A stretch of DNA of 9,886 nucleotides from Oscillospiraceae bacterium (GCA_017828935.1 JAGAUG010000040.1:1-9886), one strand, 5' to 3'. Positions 1 through 6,841 are shown, numbered from the stretch's first letter. Notes: generated by a model from the letters alone, not told the origin. Translations and numbers: made by a program.

Positions 1-31
1 TAATAATAAATAAATTTTGGTGATTAAACTT

Positions 32-346
32 ATGGGTTCTACTTGGGGATCTAATATAAAAATTTCTTTGTTTGGCGAATCTCATGGATCTTGTGTTGGC
101 ATTAATATCGACGGTCTTCCAGCCGGTTTCGAGATAAACTTAGACGAAATTAAACATCAGCTATATCGTAGAAGCTCTGTTGATGAATCTTTATCAACAC
201 CACGAAAAGAGCTTGATGACTTTGAAATCCTAAGCGGATTTTTTAACAACAAAACAACAGGTTCGCCTCTTTGTGTTATATTTAAAAATAAAAATATTAA
301 TTCTGAATTTTTTGAAAAAAATTTTAATAACTCGTCAATAAATTGA
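32..346 (+). pseudogene. aroC: Chorismate synthase, 5' fragment only (truncated at an nrdR junction)
   Basis: The reading frame starts like chorismate synthase, the last shikimate-pathway enzyme (EPSP to chorismate, needing reduced FMN). After MGSTWG come the GESHG motif with its conserved His at residues 15-19, DGLPAG, the Arg-rich segment ending in STPRKE (residues 45-60) and FEILSGFF...TTGSPLC. The usual PGxS after the double Arg reads SVDES here. Similarity holds to about residue 91 (KNKNINS). The next codons are the complement of the 3' end of nrdR, and the frame stops at TGA 344-346. Family members have about 360 residues, so roughly three quarters is missing, including most of the FMN and substrate site; the product should be inactive. 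ATG 32 is chosen over an in-frame TTG at 17 because GGTGAT (19-24) sits 7 bases before it and the family starts at this Met. Whether the break is biological or an assembly error cannot be decided here. Confidence 0.85.
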
Positions 347-759
347 CTTGTATCTGAAAATTGTCTATATACAGAAGCAAATCTTATATAAGCAACAGAA
401 TCTATTTTTTTAAGTCTTTCCATCACAAGATTTCCAATAAAAAGAGACGATACTTCTTTTTCCATCGAATTTTGAAGTTGTTTTTTTATCTCAGAAACAA
501 TATTTTCGATATCAGACATTTTAATAGTTCTTTTTTCACAAGATTTTAAAATTCCTCGAAGTAATTTATCTTCGCTAAAGATTTCTCTAGATCTATCTTT
601 TTTTATTACCATTATGGGAATATTTTCGATTGTTTCGTATGTTGTAAATCTTTCTTGACATTTTAGACATTCACGTCGTCTTCTAATTTTTTCGTTGTCT
701 TCTGTTGCTCTTGAGTCGATAACTCGACTTTCTATATATCCACAAAAAGGACATTTCAT
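157..759 (-). CDS. nrdR: NrdR transcriptional repressor, with an aberrant C-terminal extension
   Basis: NrdR is the Zn-ribbon/ATP-cone repressor of ribonucleotide reductase operons; it senses ATP/dATP and binds NrdR boxes. The start MKCPFCG is diagnostic. The zinc ligands are C3, C6, C31 and C34, followed by RFTTYE and an ATP-cone region (about residues 49-139) with the conserved VAYIRFASVYRQF near its end. ATG 759 is chosen over a GTG at 771 because homologues begin at MKCP and AGGTGTG lies just upstream. NrdR proteins are about 150 residues, and this one should end after FIDELLKFFSKN. It instead continues to residue 200 by reading the antisense of aroC, so the last 49 or so residues are not NrdR sequence and the TGA at 157-159 is fortuitous. 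The core is intact and could still work. It lies 52 bases after the permease gene on the same strand, with no clear promoter or terminator between them. Confidence 0.93.
   Translation of the reverse strand: MKCPFCGYIESRVIDSRATEDNEKIRRRRECLKCQERFTTYETIENIPIMVIKKDRSREIFSEDKLLRGILKSCEKRTIKMSDIENIVSEIKKQLQNSMEKEVSSLFIGNLVMERLKKIDSVAYIRFASVYRQFSDTSQFIDELLKFFSKNSELIFLFLNITQRGEPVVLLLKNPLRISKSSSSFRGVDKDSSTELLRYS
305..320. other. Breakpoint joining aroC and nrdR
   Basis: Recognisable aroC similarity, read rightward, ends at about base 304-313. Recognisable NrdR similarity, read leftward, ends at about base 307-321. The two meet with no intergenic sequence, terminator or stop codon of either native gene. 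The junction lies in a run of T and A (about 308-325), a likely site for microhomology-mediated deletion or for a false assembly join. Confidence 0.7.
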
Positions 760-811
760 TAAAAAAATCACACCTATATTTAATATTTTTATATAATAAT
801 TGCTAAAAAAT

Positions 812-2392
812 TTATTCTTCTTTTATAGAAGTTAGCGCGCTAATTCGAGCGGCTTTTCTAGCCGGAATATAAGCAGCAATCATAGTTACTAAAACAGATC
901 CGGATATTATATAAAGCCAAAGAGATGGCTCTATTAAAGCGATATCTAATTTTACTGTTGCGTAGCTATCGTATTGCATCATACTCATATAAGTTGCAAG
1001 AAGCTCAGCCACACCTGTGAGCTCAGAGATATCAGATACGTTTGTAATATTATTCATAAAATTAGACAAATAATATGTAATAGCCATCCCGATACTTCCG
1101 CCAAGAAGTCCTAAGATCGCTGATTCGATCAAAAAAATAATTTTTATATTTCCAACTTTACAACCAATAACTTTCATAACTCCGATTTCTTTTGTTCTTT
1201 CGTACATCGAAGTTATCATTGTGTTGGCGACGCTAAGAGAAGCAACAAAAAGAGTAATTGCTCCAAGAACTCCTAAGACTAATTGATTAGAACTCGTTCT
1301 AGCTTTTTCTTTCTCGACCTCTTCGATTTGATTAGAAGGCGAAAAACCGAGATTTCCAATTTTTTGACTAACTTTTTCAACTAAATTAATATCTTTAACG
1401 TTAACAACAACGTTATGATAAGTAAAAAGAGGCGCGTTCTCATCTAAATCGCCCATAAATGACGAAGTGTTTTGTGTAATATGATTTAATTTTCTATATT
1501 GATTTATAATTTCTTTCGCTAAATCAACATCAATCAAAATACCGGTCGAAGAATAACTTTGAACTTGCCAATTATTGTGATCTTTGACAGCCTCCCAATC
1601 AAGTCGACCAGCAACGTTTAATTTATATGTTTTATATTTAGGTTTTTTATTATTTTGATATTCAGTATCGCTTTTTCCGGTCATCAAATCAGAAAATTCA
1701 ATATCGCTATTATTTTGTGTTTCTGAGAGTCTAATACCAAGATACATATCATCTTTTTGGTAATTAACAAACGGAGGTTTTAAAACAAAGCTATCTTGAT
1801 CGTATCCATATTTTTCGCGACTATATTGTTCTATAGGTGAATTATAATATCTAGATGATTTATTCCAATTTCTTATATTTTGTTTTCTGAAATTATATTC
1901 AAAATATTGGCCAGCCAAAACTTGGATATATTTTTGATTATCTAAAGACTTTTGAGTAGGTAAAGATCCGCTTAATATTTTATATCCAAATTTATCGATA
2001 TCATCTAAAAAAACGCCTTTTAAATTATCCAAAACATATTTATTATTTTTACCAGCGAGTAAAACAATATTTCGATCTATATTAAGCTCCGCCCAAACAC
2101 CGTTTACGCCGTCTATATTTTTTAAATTTTTAATTGCGCTATCGTCTAAATAAACTTTATCTTTGTCTTTTTTAGTATTATTTAACATATTGTTTACCGA
2201 AACAGAGATGTTTTTAAGATCGCCTTTTGAATCTAAAACTTTTTGATTATTACTTTTTATTGCGTTTCCTATCGCTAAAGTAATTGATACAGACATAGCG
2301 CCTAAAATAATTCCGAGTAAAGTAAGTCCTGATCTTAACTTTCGTTTTAATAAATTATTTAGACTCATTAATAACAAATCAATAAAACTCAT
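812..2392 (-). CDS. FtsX/MacB-fold ABC transporter permease (second of two paralogues)
   Basis: A 526-residue permease of the MacB/FtsX superfamily. The cytoplasmic N-terminus and TM1 (about residues 21-44, LTLLGIILG) lead into a large extracytoplasmic domain of about 320 residues. TM2 (371-395), TM3 (419-443) and TM4 (490-512) follow. The cytoplasmic coupling segment ERTKEIGVMKVIGCK at 398-412 is the family hallmark and would contact the ATPase. TM3 and TM4 are separated by an unusually long loop of about 47 residues. Ectodomain motifs GQYFEY, NSP, PPFVN and AGRLDWEAVKD recur in the neighbouring permease, so the two are paralogues and probably form a heterodimer. This copy has no glycine-rich insert; it has a short Asn/Lys stretch (NIRNWNKSS) in that position. 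ATG 2392 follows GAGGAA (complement of 2404-2409). These proteins do mechanotransmission or export rather than channel transport; the substrate is unknown. Confidence 0.9.
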   Translation of the reverse strand: MSFIDLLLMSLNNLLKRKLRSGLTLLGIILGAMSVSITLAIGNAIKSNNQKVLDSKGDLKNISVSVNNMLNNTKKDKDKVYLDDSAIKNLKNIDGVNGVWAELNIDRNIVLLAGKNNKYVLDNLKGVFLDDIDKFGYKILSGSLPTQKSLDNQKYIQVLAGQYFEYNFRKQNIRNWNKSSRYYNSPIEQYSREKYGYDQDSFVLKPPFVNYQKDDMYLGIRLSETQNNSDIEFSDLMTGKSDTEYQNNKKPKYKTYKLNVAGRLDWEAVKDHNNWQVQSYSSTGILIDVDLAKEIINQYRKLNHITQNTSSFMGDLDENAPLFTYHNVVVNVKDINLVEKVSQKIGNLGFSPSNQIEEVEKEKARTSSNQLVLGVLGAITLFVASLSVANTMITSMYERTKEIGVMKVIGCKVGNIKIIFLIESAILGLLGGSIGMAITYYLSNFMNNITNVSDISELTGVAELLATYMSMMQYDSYATVKLDIALIEPSLWLYIISGSVLVTMIAAYIPARKAARISALTSIKEE

Positions 2393-2430
2393 ATATTATT
2401 TAATTCCTCGCGTATTTTACAAAAAAATAT

Positions 2431-2454
2431 TATAATAGCTTTAGAACTATTATA
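2431..2454 (-). terminator. AT-rich hairpin plus T-run between the permease genes (possible attenuator)
   Basis: TATAATAG (2431-2438) and CTATTATA (2447-2454) are perfect inverted repeats around an 8-base loop, and one more A-T pair (2430/2455) extends the stem to 9 bp. Read on the minus strand, the hairpin is followed almost at once by seven T (complement of 2421-2427). That is the layout of an intrinsic terminator, about 30-40 bases before the downstream permease start. The stem has only one G-C pair, so it would be weak and at most would lower expression of the second permease and nrdR. Confidence 0.35.
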
Positions 2455-2473
2455 AATAAAATCTTTAATTAAT

Positions 2474-2641
2474 ATAAAATATAATTCAAAATTTATTTAG
2501 AAGCCTTAATAGCTTTGAAATATTTGATTTTTGAGGTTATTTAAAATAATTTTTTAAAATTTATTTTAAGTTTAATATTATATAATTAAAAAATTATTTG
2601 GAAGATTTAATAGCTCTAAGAGCTTCGATTTTTGAGGCTAT
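2474..2641. repeat. Imperfect direct repeat, 101-bp offset: vestigial second copy of a permease 3' end
   Basis: Bases 2474-2540 match 2575-2641 at 53 of 67 positions without gaps. The right-hand copy is the last codons of the upstream permease plus its downstream flank. The left-hand copy lies in the intergenic spacer. Read on the minus strand, it encodes TSKIKYFKAIKASK then TAA, against ASKIEALRAIKSSK then TAA in the intact gene. Two codons further upstream the vestige has a stop, and the similarity fades. This is either an old tandem duplication of about 101 bp or the last trace of a third permease gene. Confidence 0.8.
2544..2599. repeat. 14-bp perfect all-AT inverted repeat at the permease stop codon
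   Basis: Bases 2544-2557 (AAATAATTTTTTAA) are the exact reverse complement of 2586-2599, with 28 bases between. The right arm includes the stop codon of the upstream permease gene. On the transcript this would fold a long A-U stem directly after translation ends. In DNA this AT-rich, a 14-bp match is only mildly unexpected. Confidence 0.4.
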
Positions 2642-4255
2642 TAAAGACGGAAAATATCCAGCAATTAGACCTAAAAGAGTAGTTCCTAAAATTACTAATA
2701 AACAAAGCTTCGGGTCAACGACAGCAACTTTCATAGCAATATCGCCACTAGATAAAAAAGACATATCGGTTTTCATGCCTTCTATATAATTAGAAATTAT
2801 ATTAGCAAATACACCCATATTTTCAACTTCGCCAGCAACTAATTTATTCATAAAGTTAGATAATAAATAACTACTACTAACTCCGATTAGACCACCAAAA
2901 AGACCGATAATTCCTGATTCGATTAAAAACATTATTTGAATATTTCCGATTTTACAGCCCAAAACTTTCATGATTCCAATTTCTTTTGTTCTTTCATAAA
3001 CAGAAGTAATCATCGTATTAGAGATACTAATAGTTGAAACTAACAAAGCTAAACATCCTAAAAGACCTAAAATAAATTGATTTGATCGTGCTCTAAGTTG
3101 CTCGTTTTCAATCGTACTCATCAAGTTATAAACTTCGTAGCCCATCTTTTTTAGTTCTTTTGTTATATCTAAAACATGATCTATATTATTGGCTTCGATT
3201 ATAACACTTTCATAAATAAATTCTGGGATATCAGAATCATCGGTACTTGTTTCTTTATTGAGTTTTTTAGCTTCTCTAATTAGAGTTTTTGCTGTATTGA
3301 TATCAACTAAAATACAGTTACCAGCGGTATTGGCCAATACATCATTGTCTTTAACAGCATCCCAATTATATCTGCCAGCTAAATTAAGTTTATATTTTTT
3401 ATATTTATATAAATTATTATTATTATTTTCTAGTAATATATTGTTTTCGTCAAAATTCATATCATATTCAGACAAAGAAGAACTAGAATTAGTATTTGGA
3501 TATTGAATTGCTAAAAAAACATTATCTTCGTCGGCGTTTACAAACGGAGGAATAACATCTTCTTGCATAGAAGCTGATCCCCATCTTGAAAACATATATT
3601 GCATAACAGGAGAGTTCATATATCGATTAGATGAGTTGTTTTTACGACCTCCTGGTCCTCCTGGTCCACGTCCGCCGCCGCCCCTTCGGTCACCACGACC
3701 ACTGTTTTGACTAGCAGCTGTATTTTCAAAAAGATATTCAAAATATTGTCCACCAATAGCTTTTATATTATTGCCAGAAGGATTAAACTTGTAGTTAGAA
3801 AAATCAGGTGCGGAATTGTCTAAAAGAGTTAGTCCAAATTTATGAGCTTCTTCAAAATCAATTCCTAATATATTCGACATATTTGCCTTATATTTGTCGT
3901 TTTTTCCAGCGACAAGAACAATATTACTTGGTCTTAAAGTATAATAAACACATTTGACGTTATCTATTTTTTTGGCTTTGTTTATAAGATTATCGTCTAA
4001 ATATACAGTACTAGTACTTGAATTAGAACTAGAACTAGAATTATCGCTATAATAACTTGAATAGACTTCTATATATCTTAAAAGACCGGTACTTTCTAAA
4101 ATAAGCTCGTTATTTCGTTTAACTGCGTCGCCAATAGCGAAAGTCATCGCAACAGAAGCTGACCCTAAAACAACTCCTAATAAAGTCAGGATTGTTCTAG
4201 TTTTTCGTTTAAAAAGATTTCCGAAAGACGTCGCTAATATATCAAATATCTTCAT
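2594..4255 (-). CDS. FtsX/MacB-fold ABC transporter permease with a Gly/Arg-rich ectodomain insert (first of two paralogues)
   Basis: 553 residues with the MacB/FtsX layout. TM1 is at about 21-44 (LTLLGVVLGSASVAMTFAIG), a large extracytoplasmic domain spans about 45-390, and TM2 393-417, TM3 441-465 and TM4 517-540 follow. The coupling motif ERTKEIGIMKVLGCK at 421-435 is nearly identical to that of the next gene. Ectodomain motifs GGQYFEY, NSP, PPFVN and AGRYNWDAVKD are shared with that paralogue. Two low-complexity stretches are specific to this copy: a Ser/Asn run at about 71-83 and a Gly/Arg/Pro run at 185-204 (3644-3703), which is a GC-rich island. ATG 4255 overlaps the end of the preceding gene by 14 bases and is preceded by AAGAGGAGAG (complement of 4265-4274), so translation is probably coupled. 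It probably pairs with the downstream permease and is driven by the ATPase encoded first in the operon. Substrate unknown. Confidence 0.9.
   Translation of the reverse strand: MKIFDILATSFGNLFKRKTRTILTLLGVVLGSASVAMTFAIGDAVKRNNELILESTGLLRYIEVYSSYYSDNSSSSSNSSTSTVYLDDNLINKAKKIDNVKCVYYTLRPSNIVLVAGKNDKYKANMSNILGIDFEEAHKFGLTLLDNSAPDFSNYKFNPSGNNIKAIGGQYFEYLFENTAASQNSGRGDRRGGGGRGPGGPGGRKNNSSNRYMNSPVMQYMFSRWGSASMQEDVIPPFVNADEDNVFLAIQYPNTNSSSSLSEYDMNFDENNILLENNNNNLYKYKKYKLNLAGRYNWDAVKDNDVLANTAGNCILVDINTAKTLIREAKKLNKETSTDDSDIPEFIYESVIIEANNIDHVLDITKELKKMGYEVYNLMSTIENEQLRARSNQFILGLLGCLALLVSTISISNTMITSVYERTKEIGIMKVLGCKIGNIQIMFLIESGIIGLFGGLIGVSSSYLLSNFMNKLVAGEVENMGVFANIISNYIEGMKTDMSFLSSGDIAMKVAVVDPKLCLLVILGTTLLGLIAGYFPSLIASKIEALRAIKSSK
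3644..3703 (-). repeat. Gly/Arg/Pro low-complexity tract in the first permease (GC-rich island)
   Basis: Codons 185-204 alternate Gly with Arg and Pro (SGRGDRRGGGG then RGPGGPGGR). The tract sits in the extracytoplasmic domain between the GQYFEY and NSP motifs. The paralogous permease has only a short polar stretch at this position, so the tract is an insertion specific to this copy. Confidence 0.8.
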
Positions 4256-6020
4256 CTAGGAGTTCTCTCCTCTTGGCTATTATCTTTTTGATTATAAAAT
4301 AAGATATAGCGCCAACTATAATAACGCCACCAGATATTATTGCTATAAGGATCGGGGTACTTAATTTTTTAGAAGATTCTTCTGGAAGTTCTTCGTCGCC
4401 AATTCCTTCAGCGCCGTCCATAAAGGCTTGTCCGCCCATACCCATCATTCCAAAATCATCGTCTTCTGAAACGTTGACGTTAAGGCCGAATGACCTATCT
4501 ATCGTATGTTGATTTCCGTCGTCATCTTCAAAAGTAATAACAGCAGTTCCTGTTATCTTGTTATCAACAACGGAAACTGTTGTTTCTGTTGATTCTATTG
4601 ATTCTATTTCGTTAGTATCGTCGTCATTTTTATTATTTTCTCTAGTTTTTAAAGATGATTTTTGATTATTGCCAGGGTTGTTGTTTGGAGGTGGAGCATC
4701 GCCACCTCCACCAGGACCGCCACCGGCTGGATTATTACCTCCACCAGGGCCGTTGTTAACTCTAGATCTAGATTTGTTTGAGCTTGAGCTGTTGATGTTC
4801 GAAGCTGTTGTAACTGTCGTTGTTACTGGTAAAGTTGTAATCGTAAAAGTAGGTGAAGTAACTTTTCCGGACGGAATAGTTCCGATTTCTTTAACATAAG
4901 AATCACTTTTGAAATTACCTGAAATTGCGATACTTACGTTCTTGACGTCCGATTCGCCTTTGTTAGCTAACTGAATCGTAACTGTTGATTCTTCTTCTTC
5001 TTCGATTTCGGTTGGGCTACAACTTATATCTGAAATAGTAAGTCTTGGTGCTGGGACGACTTTGTGAACAGGTATATAAATTTGAGTCATATCTTCGCCA
5101 GATTTTCTTTCTTTGTTTATTACATACTCATAAGAAAATTTTAAATTAATAGGATAGGACGAAGATTCTTTGATGCTTTTTAAAGCCGTAAAATCAACAG
5201 ATTGATTTTTAATTCCCTTTGGACCAAGTTCGTCGACATAAAAAGTATTTGTGTTATTTTTAATAACAAAATTCTCTCCGCCGCTAACTTCGATTTTTAG
5301 ATTTTCCATCTTGACTGCGTTGCTTGAATTAAAATAATTAAATTTTAAAGTAAAAGACTGTTCTGTATTTATTGTATTTCCTCCGTATGTACATTCATCG
5401 ATAACGACTCTCGGGCTTGGAGGGGGAGCGGGATCTTTTTTTGTATCATCGTCTTCTTCTTCGTCGATTGGAATTTGAGAGATCATAAAAGAAACTAGCT
5501 CACTTTTAGCTTCTCCGTCTGTATTTGTGTAGCCAACTCTAATAGTAATCGTATTAGTTTTTCCGTTGAATTTTATATTTTTAAAATTAGCTAAAAGTTT
5601 CATCGGGCCGTCGTTATTTGTATTTCCAGTTTGTTTAAGAGTACCAGTATTAGTCGTTTCACCGTAAAAACTGGCGCTTTCTAAAACAGCGTAGCCAGTG
5701 TTTGTCTCAAATCCATCGATAGCTTGAATCGAGGGATCAAGCAAACCAACTGTTAAATCAAAAGCCGGAGAATCTTTTGTTAGCTCAGTAATATCTTTTC
5801 CTGAGCTAGAATCAGTTATTTTATAATAATTAACAATAATTTTTGAAGATGACGAAATCGAAGTAGCTGCGCTGACTGTGTTATTACTTGAAGAACCAGA
5901 AGCTGTTTCGGCTCCAAAAGCTTTATAAAACAACGGGATAACAACTGATAAAACTATTAAAGATGCTAATATTAAAGCTATAATTTTAATTTTAGTTGGG
6001 GTTTCTTTTTGTTTTTTCAT
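4242..6020 (-). CDS. Bitopic extracytoplasmic protein with CARDB/COG1361-like beta domains, ABC-operon partner
   Basis: 592 residues, no enzyme motif. An N-terminal basic stretch and hydrophobic segment (about 11-33) act as signal anchor or signal peptide. A C-terminal TM helix (about 555-578) is followed by a basic cytoplasmic tail (KKIIAKRRELLDEDI), so most of the protein lies outside the membrane. Regions in order: a beta-rich domain at about 61-182; an acidic and proline hinge at 186-203; a CARDB-like beta sandwich at 204-322; a second one at 325-398 with SPTEIEEEEESTVTIQLANKGE, typical of COG1361/NEW3-type domains; a Ser/Asn/Gly/Pro insert at about 399-480; final strands at 481-516 (GTAVITFEDDDGNQH); and a Met/Gly-rich acidic segment at 517-550. 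The insert appears to split the last beta domain. Such proteins are known next to MacB-like transporters, where the role is unproven. Its place between ATPase and permease suggests it replaces the HlyD-type adaptor or captures substrate. ATG 6020 follows AAAGGA. Confidence 0.75.
   Translation of the reverse strand: MKKQKETPTKIKIIALILASLIVLSVVIPLFYKAFGAETASGSSSNNTVSAATSISSSSKIIVNYYKITDSSSGKDITELTKDSPAFDLTVGLLDPSIQAIDGFETNTGYAVLESASFYGETTNTGTLKQTGNTNNDGPMKLLANFKNIKFNGKTNTITIRVGYTNTDGEAKSELVSFMISQIPIDEEEDDDTKKDPAPPPSPRVVIDECTYGGNTINTEQSFTLKFNYFNSSNAVKMENLKIEVSGGENFVIKNNTNTFYVDELGPKGIKNQSVDFTALKSIKESSSYPINLKFSYEYVINKERKSGEDMTQIYIPVHKVVPAPRLTISDISCSPTEIEEEEESTVTIQLANKGESDVKNVSIAISGNFKSDSYVKEIGTIPSGKVTSPTFTITTLPVTTTVTTASNINSSSSNKSRSRVNNGPGGGNNPAGGGPGGGGDAPPPNNNPGNNQKSSLKTRENNKNDDDTNEIESIESTETTVSVVDNKITGTAVITFEDDDGNQHTIDRSFGLNVNVSEDDDFGMMGMGGQAFMDGAEGIGDEELPEESSKKLSTPILIAIISGGVIIVGAISYFIIKKIIAKRRELLDEDI
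4662..4751 (-). repeat. Gly/Pro/Asn low-complexity tract in the bitopic protein (GC-rich island)
   Basis: Codons 424-453 encode runs of glycine with Pro, Asn and one Asp (GPGGGNN...GGGPGGGG...PPPNNNPG). The DNA is locally GC-rich in an otherwise very AT-rich gene. It is flexible linker-type sequence, and it echoes the Gly/Arg tract of the adjacent permease. Confidence 0.8.
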
Positions 6021-6089
6021 AAAATAAAAGTCCTTTCTTGTTTTTGTTTTTTAATATATATTTTATTATTTAAATTAAATTTTCAAAAA

Positions 6090-6797
6090 TTAATTTAAAT
6101 TTAAATTTTGATTTATTTTTTCGTCGCTAACAACGTTTCCGTCGACTACAGTTATAATCCTGTCAGCAAAGTCAGCAATTTCTTTATCGTGAGTAACTAT
6201 AATTAATGTCTGGTTATATTTTTTAGCCATCTCGATCATAATATTCATAATTTCGATAGTTGTCTTTGTATCTAAGTTTCCGGTAGGCTCGTCCGCAAAA
6301 ATAATTTTTGGTTTTGAAACAAAAGCCCTGGCGATTCCGACTCTTTGTTGTTGACCGCCGCTCATTTGAGAAGGCTTGTGTTTAACTCTAGAACCAAGAC
6401 CAACAATTTCGAGCATCTTTTTAGCTAATTTGTTTCGCTTAAATCTTCCGTAGCCCTTAAAAGTCATTGGCAACGCAACGTTTTCTAAAGCAGTCAAAGA
6501 TGGCAATAAATTATAAGACTGAAAGACGAATCCAGTATATTGTTGTCTAAAAATAGCTAGCTTTCTTTCGCTAATTGCTCCAATATTATGATTAGCTACT
6601 AATATCTTGCCTTTAGTTGGTCGCTCAAGGCCAGCCAACATATTAAGAAGTGTTGACTTTCCTGAACCAGATGTTCCTAAGATACAACAAATTTCGCCAG
6701 CGTTTATATCCAAGTTAATATTATCTAACGCTACTACTTTTTCGTGGTCCATTTGATAAACTTTTCTAAGATTTCTAACTCTAATTATTGGTTTCAA
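6090..6797 (-). CDS. ABC transporter ATP-binding protein, MacB/LolD/FtsE type
   Basis: 235 residues with every nucleotide-binding motif: Walker A GTSGSGKST (41-49), Q-loop VFQSYNLLP (91-99), signature MSGGQQQR (145-152), Walker B with catalytic Glu in IIFADEPTGNLD (165-176), and switch His in VTHD (203). The LLPSLTALENVALP and EPTGNLD wording is typical of the MacB/LolD/SalX group that pairs with FtsX-fold permeases, as found here downstream. It hydrolyses ATP at the cytoplasmic face and should drive both permeases. The start is TTG at 6797, because KPIIRVRNLRKVYQM is the expected N-terminus and the first ATG (residue 16) would remove the first strand. A very strong AAGGAGGAGGAG site compensates. 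This is the first gene of the operon, and 69 bases separate it from the bitopic protein gene. Confidence 0.95.
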   Translation of the reverse strand: MKPIIRVRNLRKVYQMDHEKVVALDNINLDINAGEICCILGTSGSGKSTLLNMLAGLERPTKGKILVANHNIGAISERKLAIFRQQYTGFVFQSYNLLPSLTALENVALPMTFKGYGRFKRNKLAKKMLEIVGLGSRVKHKPSQMSGGQQQRVGIARAFVSKPKIIFADEPTGNLDTKTTIEIMNIMIEMAKKYNQTLIIVTHDKEIADFADRIITVVDGNVVSDEKINQNLNLN

Positions 6798-6812
6798 ATA
6801 CTCCTCCTCCTT
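6798..6812 (-). promoter_or_regulatory. Extended Shine-Dalgarno deciding the TTG start of the ATPase
   Basis: The complement of 6801-6812 reads AAGGAGGAGGAG. The AAGGAGG core is 8 bases from the TTG at 6797, ideal spacing, and no ATG lies near it in frame. This supports TTG as the real start. Confidence 0.85.
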
Positions 6813-6841
6813 AAAAAGATTTTTTATAATTTACAAATATT

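Noticed and set aside
17..31. TTG start giving five extra residues on the aroC fragment
   Set aside because: Homologues begin at the Met-Gly/Ser-Ser-Thr-Trp-Gly and the ribosome binding site fits ATG 32.
361..549. Plus-strand open frame of 62 residues
   Set aside because: Entirely antisense to the conserved ATP-cone part of nrdR; no ribosome binding site and a low-complexity Ser/Phe product.
760..811. NrdR box (autoregulation) upstream of nrdR
   Set aside because: Only one half-site-like ATATAGGTGTG is present; the paired palindrome half is missing and the stretch overlaps the ribosome binding site.
2431..2460. Third copy of the permease 3'-end repeat (TAATAGCTTT shared)
   Set aside because: Only about 10 bases match before similarity falls to background; the match is better explained by the local hairpin.
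2598..2789. Plus-strand open frame over the 3' end of the first permease
   Set aside because: Antisense shadow of a clearly coding permease frame.
3258..3506. Plus-strand open frame inside the first permease
   Set aside because: Antisense shadow; hydrophobic only because it mirrors polar codons.
4669..4899. Plus-strand proline-rich frame (MPGLLFGGG...PPPPG)
   Set aside because: It is the complement of the Gly/Pro-rich insert and Ser/Thr region of the bitopic protein; no initiation signal.
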